A stretch of DNA of 64,000 bases from positions 109,479,776-109,543,775 of the forward strand of contig OX578146.1 of the NCBI GenBank assembly GCA_951213105.1, given 5' to 3'. This DNA is from Amaurobius ferox (Eukaryota > Arthropoda > Arachnida > Araneae > Amaurobiidae). The notes beneath the pieces are model-generated. The model was not told the origin of the DNA. It saw only the letters and a program-made list of their open reading frames with translations, and ran no database searches. Positions 46,600-56,099 of this stretch are shown piece by piece; position 1 is the first letter of the stretch, and each line of letters starts with the position of its first letter. The translations under genes were made by a program, and so were the position numbers.

Positions 46600-48279
46600 T
46601 TTTTAATTCTTCCAAATCATGTATTTAAAAAAATTATACCGAAATATCGTTTTTTAAATGCTTATAAATGAGACTTACTATTTAACCTAGAGAGCTTAAA
46701 TTAGTGTTATTTTCTTTTGCTTTTAATGAGTCTTAATTTGATATATAACATGACTATGCTATTTCAAATTTGAATTTTTTGAAAAGCTTCAAATTTTTTT
46801 TTTTAAATCTCAAAAACACCCCTTTTAATTTTTTTGAAAAAAAAATATATGCTTTATGGACTACTTGTATGCCAAGTTTCATAATGGGAAGCCAATGGGT
46901 TCCTATGAAAATTATTTTTTTTTGTATTAAACTATAAGTGAAATTAGCTAAATTACAAAAAATTTAATTTCCATAGGAACCCCTTAACGACCGACTATGA
47001 AATTTGGCACACAAATAGTCCCTTAATGTCTTTAATAAAAGTAAATAACTGAAAATCTAAAAGCCCCCAAAATCTGAAATTTTACAGTTTTTGTAAACTT
47101 TACTGGTACTATCACTGTACCAAAAATGATCGATTTCTGAGGTATCAAGGTTCAAACCATTAATTGATTTGACACGGAATAACATATACTTAGTACATAA
47201 CTCATTAACCAGTTGTTTCAAACATTCAGCACACATATGTTCTTTTCAATTTTAACAATTTGGTTATAACAATTAAGTGTTCAATTTAACAATTTGATAG
47301 GTTTAATTACTATAACACACTATAATGGATTTTAAGTGGTTAATTATGTATATTATGCACTCATCAAGTAATGTGTAATTGTACCTGTTTATTTATTTCC
47401 AAATATGTTATTTTTATATAATTCATAGAATTACATATTTCGATAAAGAAACAACATCTTTTAATTTACTAATTACTAAATAATCCTAATTTTTGCAATC
47501 ACTTTATTTTGTAATTGCTATTTTTACTTTCCCTGTATTGGAATCAAGTAATGTAAGTATTGGAATCAAGTCGAAAATCGCAACTCGAGTTTTCGGATCT
47601 ACACGTTTACAGACCTCTAGAATACGAAATACTATTTATAACTTGATGTATGTGTGTGTGTGTCTGTCTGTGCGTCTGTATGTCTGTCTGTGAGTCTGTG
47701 CAATGCATGTATCCACTCCCTGTAAAACTAATGGACAGAATTACATAAAATTTGGTAGATAAGTCACATGAATGTGACTCTGGTATTTCACTGGTATTTC
47801 ACATATGTCACTCAAAATTTAATTTTGTATTTACAATCAGTTACAAAACGTTACTTTTCAAGAACTTTTAAAATAAGTACTTCTCCAAACAAGTGAAGAC
47901 AATTTCATCTCTTCCTTGCTCAAGAGTACAAACTCTCCCAGTTGCAGTATCAGGCTCTACTTTTTACGAAATGGTCTCACCTAGCACATTCAAATATTCA
48001 ATACGTCACTTGGTTGAGGATAAAAGAAAGAAGGAGAAGGTCCTTTAGGATGTAGGAAGCTAACTATATAGTCGCTCGTCTTTTCAAGAATACATGCAAG
48101 CTACCAAGATCCTTTATAGAGTATAGTGACAAATCCAGATTCAATTTTTGCTTAATTAGTTGGTGTAATATAGTCTAATGCTGTCACACGTTCAGTAAAT
48201 TGGTGTTCACTACAGTAATTATGCTTAACATGAAGTATATTTTCAGAAATTGGGTAGAAAGAATGAAGTTTTTGAGTAC
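46600..48279. repeat. Left arm of central palindrome
   Basis: The inner part (about 47795-48279) is the inverse of 48353-48840. The outer part (46620-47270) is the inverse of about 49600-49950 and also relates to 49990-50290. Landmarks are GGTACTATCACTGTACCAAAAATGATC (47103), inverted at 49733 and 50200 (same sense), and AACTCATTAACCAG (47204), inverted at 49644. A family D repeat (about 47540-47790) interrupts this arm. Confidence 0.8.
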
Positions 48280-48382
48280 CCATGATTGCCTTAAAGTCAT
48301 TCAACTGTGGCGACAGTATTTCTTTAACTTCTTCATACTCATCAACTGTGCTGTACTCAAAAACTTCATTCTTTTTACCCAA
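47820..48382 (-). pseudogene. Decayed element protein, left copy (C-terminal part)
   Basis: Reading leftward gives TVDEYEEVKEILSPQLNDF in the spacer, then GTQKLHSFYPISENILHVKH, SEHQFTERVTALDYI, and after a stop IESGFVTILYKGSW and WLACILEK, then VSFLHPKGPSPSF and TATGRVCTL-like pieces. It contains stops and small frameshifts. I do not recognise the family by name. Its style (a Trp/Tyr-rich core, FLHPKGP and a TATGR block) suggests a small beta-barrel domain at the end of a transposon-encoded protein; that is inference. The matching copy runs the other way at 48353-48790. Confidence 0.55.
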
Positions 48383-48790
48383 TTTCTGAAAATTGGCTTC
48401 TTGTTAAGCATTATTACTGTAGTGAACACCGGTTTACTGAACGTGTGACAGCATTCGACTATATTACACAAACTAATTTAGTAAAAATTGAATCTGGATT
48501 TGGCACTATATAGTCTATAAAGGATCTTTGTGGCTTGCATGTATTCTTGAGAAGAATAATGTTACGAGCGACTATAAAGTAAGCTTCCTACATCCTAAGG
48601 GACCTTTTCTTACTTTCATCCTCAACCGAGTGACGTATTGAATGTGCCAGGTGAGACCATTTTGCAAAAAGTAGAGCCTGTTACTGCAACTGGGAGAGTT
48701 TGTACTCTTGAGCAAGGAAGAAATGAAATTATCTTCACTCAGTTTGGAGAAGAACTTATTTTAAAAGTTCTTGAACGTTTTGTAATTATA
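48353..48790 (+). pseudogene. Decayed element protein, right copy (mirror of left)
   Basis: Reading rightward gives TQKLHSFYPISEN, SEHRFTERVTAFDYI, KIESGF, LACILEK, VSFLHPKGP, then VPGETILQKVEPVTATGR, VCTLEQGRNEIIFTQFGEEL and ILKVLERF in short open runs. The best-preserved stretch (about 48640-48780) is longer than in the left copy, so the two copies decayed separately. Both copies point away from the palindrome centre and lack any N-terminal half. Confidence 0.6.
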
Positions 48791-48830
48791 ATTGTAAATA
48801 TAAAATTATATTGAGTGGCATGTGAAATAT

Positions 48831-49581
48831 CAGGGTGGCCACTCTTCAGACACATTGAAATTCCCTGACTTTTCCAGGCGAATTGAAAAGAAATTCCAGA
48901 CCAGTAATTTTAACATAAAATGCGTGCACATCCCTATTTAGTTACAAATTTGATTAAAGAATCTTAACAATTACTCCACTATTAAAAAAAAAGTTATATT
49001 AAATCAGGAGAAAAAAATACACATTTTTTGTTTTTACAAATAAATTTTGACATTTTTAATAAAAAATACATGTAAATGCAGCAAAATTGAACTACTGAAA
49101 TATTTAAAAGAATTTAATGTTTTTTTTCCCTGAAGAAATAAAAAGAAATAGTCTAAACTGATGTCCTTAAATATGGGCATTGCAAATTGTTCACAATGAC
49201 AGACATTAAAGATATGCAAAAACTACACTGTAACAAGCTACAGCCATTGAATAATTAATGTCAATTCAGCAATGTCAAAAGAATGTCATTAAAATAGAAA
49301 AAATATTGTAAAATGTATATAATATTCTTGGCAACAGTTGTCCAAAATGGAGCACAAACTCTGCATTTTTGTTTTTATACGGAATCAAATGGACACATGG
49401 CAGCCTTTATTTAGAAGTTACGAGTACAGCATAATACTTGGGGAAATTTTTCGAAAATGGCATACAAACTGGGCAGTCCTGTTTTTATAAGTTGTTTATA
49501 ATTTGTTATATTAAAAAAAACAAAAAAAAAACAGAATTTTCACAAAATTCCCTGACTTTTCCCGGTTGAGTGGCCATCCTG
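48831..49581. mobile_element. Small non-autonomous hAT (MITE-like) in palindrome arm
   Basis: The ends are CAGGGTGGCCACTC and, read inward from the right, CAGGATGGCCACTCAACC. AATAT is repeated on both flanks (48826-48830 and 49582-49586). TTCCCTGACTTTTCC occurs near both ends. Removal of this block restores the palindrome arm. No transposase is present in its 751 bp. Confidence 0.85.
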
Positions 49582-50844
49582 AATATTAAGTGTGTAGCAA
49601 ATTGTAAAAATTGAGAACATATGTGGGCTGAATGTATGAAAAAACTGGCTAATGAGTTATGTACTAAATGTATGTCATTTTGTGTCAAATCACTTAATGG
49701 TTTGAACCTTGATATCTAAAAAATTGATCATTTTTGGTACAGTGATAGTACCAGTAAAGTTTAAAAACACCGTAAAATTTCATATTTTTTGCGCTTTTAG
49801 ATTTTCAGTTATTCACTTTTTTAAAAAAGCCAAATCTGGTAAAGTTTTGAAATCTTTAAACAGTGGTAGATCAAAAACTATTTGACCAAGAGAGTTCAAA
49901 TTAGTGCAGTCTTTTGTTTTCGATGGACCTTAATTTGATATACAACATGATTATGGTATTTAACTCTTTTTTAAAATTGGAGTTTCTAAAATAATTACAA
50001 ACTAAAAGAGAAATTGTTTTTAGAGAATAGCATAGTCATATCAAATTAAGACCCATTAAAAGAAAAAAAAAAATGACACCAATTTGAGATCTCTAGGTCA
50101 AATACTTTTTTTTTTTTTGCCAAATTTCGCTTTTAAGAAAGTCAATAACTGAAAACTAAGAGCCCAAAAAATCTAATATTTACAGTTTTTGTCAGCTTCA
50201 CTGGTACTACTATTGTACCAAAAATTATCATTTTCCATGATGTCAAGGTTCAGATCATTGGTTGATTTGACACGGAATGACCCTTGGATGAATATTCAAT
50301 TTGGCAGTATTTTAATTTCTTAAGTTTTACACCATATATGAAATATTGTTTAAAAACAAACTAATTATTCTTTGTAATCAAAGTTAGAGGTAAGTTACGG
50401 TACAGGAAAATTAAGCGTTCTGCATTTTCAGGTTGCAGCCTATTACCATCTTTAAGTTTAAAATCTAAGTTAAGTTTAAAATTTAAGTTATACCATCTTT
50501 AAGTTTAAAATACATAAAAACATGTAAAAGAATAATTTCTGATTTTACAATATTTGAAATAAACATGCATGCATGACAACAAATGCAATCTCGGACCACG
50601 TTTTCATTTAATCTCCGCTTAGATAGTATTAAATGCGAGCATGGATGCACATACCACGATGCATGCACTTTTCCCGTTTGCTTTTAAAGCAATATGTGCA
50701 TACATACAACAAAGCTAGGAAGATATATAAAATAAAATAAAAGTTAAAGCTAAATATAATTAAATAAGTTATATAAATTAAGCAACATGTTAACCTAACA
50801 CGGGAAAATAAAGTTCAAGATACAAACCTTTCTGTGCTACAAAC

Positions 50845-50970
50845 CATGGCGGGAAACGTAAAGAATGATTACTGCACTCAGTGTTGCCAGATGCACAAAG
50901 CTTATGGCTTCGTCCCCTGAGGTAGAAATGAGTCCGTTCTGGAAGCTTCCAGAACTGCGTGACGTCACGG
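50845..50970. promoter_or_regulatory. Promoter-like patch: E2F-like site, heat-shock element, CRE
   Basis: GCGGGAAA (50849-50856) is the reverse of the E2F consensus TTTCCCGC, next to CCATGGC. TTCTGGAAGCTTCCAGAA (50937-50954) is a perfect heat-shock element of four alternating nTTC/nGAA units and part of the 20-bp palindrome 50936-50955. TGACGTCA (50960-50967) is a consensus CRE. These lie within about 120 bp of unusually G+C-rich sequence near the right end of the 6.8-kb element. Direction of any transcription is unknown. Confidence 0.6.
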
Positions 50971-51004
50971 CGGGGTTAGAGCTTGGGAGGGTGAAGATAA
51001 ACAA

Positions 51005-51295
51005 GAAGGGATACATGAAAATGCCTTGGGGAAAAGGGTTCGAGAACAAAGCTGAAAGAGGATTTGAGCAAGGGGGAGCGTTAATGGTTATTTTTACGTA
51101 TGAAAAATGGTAATTTTAATGTAATATAAACGGTATTTATAACGTATGATAAACGGTATTTATAATGTATTTTAAACGGTAATACATAAAAATGCCTTTG
51201 GGAAAAGGGTTCGAGAACAAAGCTGAAAGAGGATTTGAGCGAGAGGAGAGCGTTAATGGTTATTTTTACGTATGATAAATTGGTATTTTTAACGT
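51005..51295 (+). repeat. Direct repeat of about 90 bp next to right array
   Basis: ATGAAAATGCCTTGGGGAAAAGGG...TGAAAGAGGATTTGAGC...GCGTTAATGGTTATTTTTACG (about 51013-51100) recurs with few changes at about 51187-51274. Confidence 0.85.
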
Positions 51296-51525
51296 AATAA
51301 AAACGGTTATTTTAATGTAAAATAAACAGTAATACATACGTATTTAAAACGGTATTTCTACATACGGTATGTTCATACACGGTAATTCATACGTATGATA
51401 TACGGTATTTTTATATACCGTTTACTCATAACGGTATTATAACCGATGTATTACCGTTTATCGTATAACACATACGAAAATATAACGTATAAACGGTTTA
51501 TCAACGGTTATAATACCGTATGTGT
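51100..51525. repeat. Right subterminal array of ACGGTAT-type units
   Basis: AACGGTAT, ACGGTAATAC and TACGTAT units recur to the right end, finishing ATAACGTATAAACGGTTTATC and AACGGTTATAATACCGTATG. The unit differs from the left array, yet the left array also begins with an ACGGTATACCAACCGTTATA line (about 44839-44860), linking the two. Confidence 0.85.
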
Positions 51526-51537
51526 GTTACCTGGGAT

Positions 51538-52053
51538 AATAGACATTTTTAAGAAAGGGAGCAACTAGGAACTTTAAAGAGAAGCAATAAAACCCATTGT
51601 TATCAATGCCTGGTCTGGGAGAAATGAATGTTTATCTGAGGAGTGGGGAACAATAACTCCTGGAAGGAGAAACCCTGAGAATGACACTCTGGGCTTATCT
51701 TGGATCCAGGAGGGATGCGACTTAAGACTTCACCCTGTGGGGTGGACGTTGCTGACAAAGGATGGGAATTCAGCTAGTGGTGTCCAGTTATATTGGTACA
51801 TTCCCCATTCATTTAGCTGTCAATATTGTGCAGCTTTAATAAATAATGAATGGGGAAAAACTTCGCACAATCATGGATGTTTTGAAAATTCAACTATACA
51901 TGATAAGGCGCCATTTTGAAAAAGGGCATGCAGGGTGGTATTTTTCGATGTCAGGGCGCAAAATTGTAGTACTGGGGCAGGCAGGGCGGGATTTTTCATT
52001 CTTGAGGGCAGCGGGGCGGGCCGCCCCGCAAAAAACGCCTAGGATGAACCCTG
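51538..52053 (-). other. hAT 5' terminal region with GGGC repeats
   Basis: After the nested element the hAT sequence resumes. Its last 130 bp are dense in GGGCA, GGGCG and CAGGGCGG motifs ending GGCGGGCCGCCCC, an inverted repeat, just inside the terminal repeat. This mirrors the AAAGGGCA series at 35719-35820. Confidence 0.7.
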
Positions 52054-52059
52054 TCTATG
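52054..52059. repeat. Right target-site duplication of hAT element
   Basis: TCTATG, identical to 35687-35692. Confidence 0.8.
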
Positions 52060-53716
52060 GCCCACCCAGTACAAACTGAACCCGTGATGTTCAATATCCA
52101 AAGTGTTCAAATGTACTACAAGAGATAACATGCCAAATTTTACGTCAGTATGATTAGAGGAACCTAGTTGTTAGGGCCTTAAAGATTTAAAACGCGACAA
52201 ACACATATATATGTATTCTAATCTAAATTAAATAAAAGTGTATGATAAAAAGATAAATTTTAGAGATAAAATCACTGTTTATATAGAAATAGTAAATGTT
52301 TTTATTTCAAACAATTTAGGATAATGAAATATCCCTTGATCTTAAAAATATTCTTAATTTCAGAGTTTCCAACACAAGAAGGGATATTGGATACATGTGC
52401 ATAAATGATAAATTGAAACGGAGGGATAATTCGAACACACACACAACTTTCACATGATTTTTGCAATTATGCCAAACTGCGTTCTGTTGACTGCCAGAGT
52501 TTCATACATGGAAGATTATTTTCTTTTATGAAGTTAGGGCAAACGCCAGTCGAATAAGCCATTGCTTATGATACTTTGCTCAACTCGCTCATGTTTTAAA
52601 GCGTGTCCATAAAACATGATGTAACTTTTAAAGTAATTATAATACAAACATGAGACAAAACTATATGGATAGAGCTCTCCAAGAGATTAAAATGTGATTT
52701 AAATGAATTTTCTAAGTTAAAAATTAAAAAAGATATAACACATTATAAAATTTCTGAAAAGTTAGTGATTCTGACAAAATTCTTCATTTTAAGACAAATA
52801 ATTTTATCCCAAGCCACAAAGATGTGTAATTGACAGATTTATTTGAGGTTTGATTTAATTGACAGATAATCAGCTAACTTAGAATCCCTTGTAAATTTTA
52901 ATTTACAAAACAAAATTTCAGACAGCTATATACATCAACGGATGGATTTTTGTAGGATTAATTTAGTTGACAGATAATTAATTAGCTTAGAATCCTTCAT
53001 AAGTTTAGATTAAAAGAAATTACATATTCTATTTTTAATTACCAAAAAACCAGTTATTTAATGCAATATTTATATAGAAAGCAATAAGATTATTTCTCCT
53101 CTGTGGTTAAATCTCATAGTGTCTCTTAAGTGGTTAAATCTCACAGTTTAACTAAAAAATAGATGAAAACAAATTTCAACATTTAATAATGTCAAAAAGA
53201 TAAAATCGGAGAGACTGTGATAAATATGATTTTGAAAGATAATTGTATATAATTTAATTTAAGATATAGATTTGAAAAAATTTATAATTATTGTTTTAAC
53301 TATGTGCTTTACCATAAATTAAGCTTCAACCTTCTTTCACGGCCACAGTTTTAATCCTACATTTTTTAATTAAAATTTATTTGAAAGACAATTTATTGCT
53401 CTTTTAAAAATGATAAGGATTGAAAGAAATGGATAATTAGAACACACACACTAATTATAAAATCCCCTCCCAGTATTACAGCATAATTGAGCTTGGTTGT
53501 CTGTGGATATGTGTCAGTCGGATCACTCTAATTTCTGCACTTACCTGTGATCTAGATGTCATGCATATTATTGAAGCAGCACAATATATTCTCACTCTTT
53601 CGATAGGAATATACAACTTACAATTAAACAATTTAGACACATCTATATTAATATAAGGAAGAATCTGTCTGTTTGTTTACGATGCTGCACAATGTCTATG
53701 GCACTTACAAGTTTTT
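52060..53716. other. Intron sequence without clear features
   Basis: The first 100 bp continue family E. A related pair of lines (GTTGACAGATAATTAATTAGCTTAGAATCC near 52968 and ATTGACAGATAATCAGCTAACTTAGAATCC near 52858) marks a diverged duplication of about 110 bp. No exon is recognised. Confidence 0.5.
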
Positions 53717-53717
53717 C

Positions 53718-53731
53718 ACACAGTAGTATCT
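53718..53731. repeat. Left target-site duplication of truncated SINE
   Basis: ACACAGTAGTATCT is repeated at 53795-53808. Confidence 0.85.
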
Positions 53732-53794
53732 CTCTCCGGCCGTCCAAATAGTTGCTCCTAGTCCTTTGGACGAGTCGGACGGTCTGGGTCTTCA
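53732..53794 (+). mobile_element. 5'-truncated SINE copy (63 bp)
   Basis: It matches the last 63 bases of the SINE at 37475-37751, from CCGTCCAAATAG to GTCTGGGTCTTCA. It has no tRNA head, yet it has its own exact 14-bp target duplications, so it was inserted as a truncated copy and not cut down afterwards. Confidence 0.88.
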
Positions 53795-53808
53795 ACACAG
53801 TAGTATCT
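53795..53808. repeat. Right target-site duplication of truncated SINE
   Basis: ACACAGTAGTATCT, identical to 53718-53731. Confidence 0.85.
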
Positions 53809-54329
53809 ATACCTGAACAAATGCACCTCAAGACCTTTTTCCAAATTTTTAAATAAATTTTAAAACCGTTTCAAAATATTCAATGAATAACCACTCAATA
53901 TGAATAACCATTGTTATACGAAAGTTAAAAAAGGAGTCCAGTATTCAACTTCACTCTATTGCAACAGATATAAATAATCATTGCTGTACGAAAATTTAAA
54001 AAATAGCCAAATGTTCAGCTTTGTTGTGCTACTAATTTTTTTTTTTACTTATTTTATACTTGCATTTTAAATCTTTGAGTTCATCATGCAGAGAAGTCCA
54101 ACTGTCCTCTCCCCAGGTAAATTTTAGGTTTCAATAATTTGATTTTTTTTCCCTCTTTTCCAAATGCATTTATAAACTGAAATTTTCACAAGGGACAGTG
54201 TTTATGCATATTGCTTTTATCATCTTTTAATTAAATATTTTTACTGTGGAAATCCACTGCAATGTTCACTTCTACTCATTTACTAGAATGTTTGAAAATC
54301 TTAGGGGGAACGGGGTTATATTTTTCCAG

Positions 54330-54477
54330 AGAGAAAATGACCCAGATGAACATAAACTTATAGAAGCTATGAATCTAAAGAAAGGACTCGTAGAGCCTGT
54401 AGTACTTGAAGTTGCTGCTAAACTTGAAGAAAAATATGGGAGGGGAACTGTTAAAGTTAAACTAGAAAAACCCACAG
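54330..54477 (+). CDS. Zinc-finger gene exon F
   Basis: The acceptor TATATTTTTCCAG gives a phase 0 start that fits exon E; the donor GTGAGT leaves one base. The exon encodes RENDPDEHKLIEAMNLKKGL, then VEPVVLEVAAKLEEKYGRGT and VKVKLEKPT. The middle looks helical and charged, possibly a short coiled coil or dimer helix. An alternative acceptor at 54287 would change phase and fit exon E poorly. The open frame extends upstream of the acceptor but reads as intron. Confidence 0.8.
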
Positions 54478-55910
54478 GTGAGTTATTTTGCATTTATACA
54501 TATATTCAAAATATTCATTTAGTCAATCCACTGTAAGTGGATAGAAATGGTATCATAATTTAAATGCATAGATGCATATAAGAAGACTGTTATTATATTG
54601 CATATTAATAAAAATATTAGAGGATCAACCAGTTTCAAAAGCAAAATATGCTTTCTCAGTATCAGAAGAAACAGCGGTTAAGTACTACTTCTCTGCCCCC
54701 CTTAAATTCAAGGAGGCTAGTTTTGCATTGAAATTGATTTTTACTGTTATGTTTTGTTATATACTGCTTTATAACTGTTTAACTTAATAACAGTTAAATT
54801 TTGACACTATTTTTGTTCAGAGTGTCCTTAAAATCTGTTTGACCCATTTTCTTAATTACTTTTTTTTAACTGTAGGTTTTCACCTACTGGTTTATCAAAC
54901 ATTATCAGTAACATCATAAACACATTCAAATTTCTTTATCTGTCTGCATTATTTTCTTGAAATTTATTCTGACTGTGTTCATGATTGCTTTTTTAAACAA
55001 AAGGTCATGGCATGCAATGTTACTGAAAGTATTGTAAAAAACCTAAAATATCTAGAGCACATTCAAATTCATCTTATTTCTGTGCTTTGTTGTTCTGGTG
55101 CAAAGTAAAATGATTAATAAAGTAAGTTATGTTATGTTTCATTTACAATAAATCGACAAAAAGATATTTTTAACAGTCCTCAGCTGGAGATAAATTACAA
55201 TTACAATGCACCTCTCATAATTGCCCAAAGCACTTATATTGGCTTTTCCAATCCACATTTGGTTCAAATTATGGCAGCAGTCTTTCTATATATATGTAAA
55301 ACAAAGTCTTTTTTTTTTGTGTGTGTGTATTTGGGAAACTAGTTAAATGATTTTTGTCATATGTTTTTTTTAATAAAAGTTATTATTGCCTATATTGACC
55401 AAAAATTATTGGGATTTGACAGTAAGAGTTAGATTATTTTAGAATTTTTCAGTATTTTAAAACTATTAAATACTGAATATTAGTATGTTTAAATTTTTCT
55501 ATTGGTATATGCACCAATTTGCGTAACTTCAGTGGTATAACTGGTATGAAAGATATCTGGTGATTCAGAGGCCTCAGTTCAATACTCCTACTTTAAACCA
55601 CATCTTAACGGGTTTCTAATTATTTATATTATTGTTATATTATAGTATGTTGGACACTTGAAATGTAAGCAAACAGTGCATCGTAATTGCATTATGATTC
55701 AAACTGCTCTGGATATTTCCTGATTAAATGTTTTTGAAAAGGGGTCGTTTGTTAAGTGTCTGAATATAATTTCAATAGAGTTCATGCAGATTGGGTCTTG
55801 GCTAACCAGAATATGTTAATTTTCTATATCCCCAGAAATTAGCATATACGAAAAACTTCCACAATTAAAAATGGGTATAAATATGTGGTGCCAAGAAGAG
55901 CACTTTAGCT
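54478..55910. other. Intron sequence
   Basis: A degenerate tRNA-like line at about 55533-55602 ends in AGTTCAATACTCC, close to a B-box, but lacks a convincing fold. No other feature is recognised. Confidence 0.4.
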
Positions 55911-55914
55911 TATG

Positions 55915-56020
55915 TCATAACTCATGCTACAAAACTATCATATATGCTACAATGCTATCATAACTCATGCTATAAACATATATGCTACAATGCTATCATA
56001 ACTCATGCTACAAACAAGCT
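55915..56020 (+). repeat. Short tandem repeat, 38-bp unit
   Basis: CATATATGCTACAATGCTAT and CATAACTCATGCTA recur with a 38-bp period (55939 and 55977); a partial unit flanks them on the left. Confidence 0.85.
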
Positions 56021-56040
56021 TGATTTAGCAAGCTGTTGTG

Positions 56041-56085
56041 TTTAGTAGCTCAGTTAGAGCAGTGCATTTGATAGGAGTCTGTTTA
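56041..56085 (+). pseudogene. tRNA 5'-half-like fragment
   Basis: TAGTAGCTCAGTTAGAGCAG resembles a tRNA D-arm with A-box, followed by TGCATTTGATAGGAGTC where an anticodon arm would be. There is no T arm or B-box after it. It is probably a decayed SINE head or tRNA fragment. Confidence 0.35.
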
Positions 56086-56099
56086 GTCCACATAATTTC

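Larger units (their letters stand above)
48353..50290. repeat. Right arm of central palindrome
   Basis: It starts at GTACTCAAAAACTTCATTC, the inverse of the end of the left arm; the spacer 48280-48352 is 73 bp. The arm is split by a small hAT at 48831-49581 and continues with GAACATATGTGGGCTGAATG, the inverse of 47245 leftward. The last 300 bp (49990-50290) contain an extra inverted copy of part of the arm. Confidence 0.78.
44737..51537. mobile_element. 6.8-kb palindromic element of unrecognised class
   Basis: The ends are ATCCCAGGTAGCACAAATAC and, read inward from the right, ATCCCAGGTAACACACATAC, with only two differences over the first 20 bases. Just inside are simple-unit arrays of different type on the two sides. 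The centre is a large palindrome (about 46600-50290) whose arms carry the same decayed coding region in diverging directions. A promoter-like patch lies at 50845-50970. No clear target duplication is visible (at most AT or part of the terminal repeat). It is nested in the hAT 5' region between the transposase exon at 44381 and the hAT end at 52053. I recognise no transposase superfamily; the central frames are the best clue. Confidence 0.8.
35693..52053 (-). mobile_element. 16.4-kb hAT element hosting nested insertions
   Basis: The left end is CAGGGTTCATTCTAGGA and the right end, read inward, CAGGGTTCATCCTAGGCG. Both are flanked by TCTATG. CAGGG ends with 5-8-bp duplications are the hAT signature. 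Subterminal GGGCA/GGGCG repeats are dense at both ends (35720-35820 and 51925-52030), as expected for transposase binding sites. The transposase runs right to left in two exons (44381-44193 and 39076-36625). Insertions account for much of the length: a SINE (37475-37751) and a 6.8-kb element (44737-51537) that itself carries a small hAT. The whole sits in the host intron between 30731 and 54330. Confidence 0.9.

Noticed and set aside
50837..51113. Two opposing open frames of 70-82 codons at the promoter-like patch
   Set aside because: They owe their length to local G+C content and lack any domain; the direct repeat beside them breaks the pattern.
54287..54329. Upstream acceptor (TTTACTAG) for exon F
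   Set aside because: It would enter in a phase that exon E does not provide, whereas the acceptor at 54329 gives phase 0.
55533..55602. tRNA-like line with a B-box-like AGTTCAATACTCC
   Set aside because: No paired stems and only a loose A-box; too weak to call.
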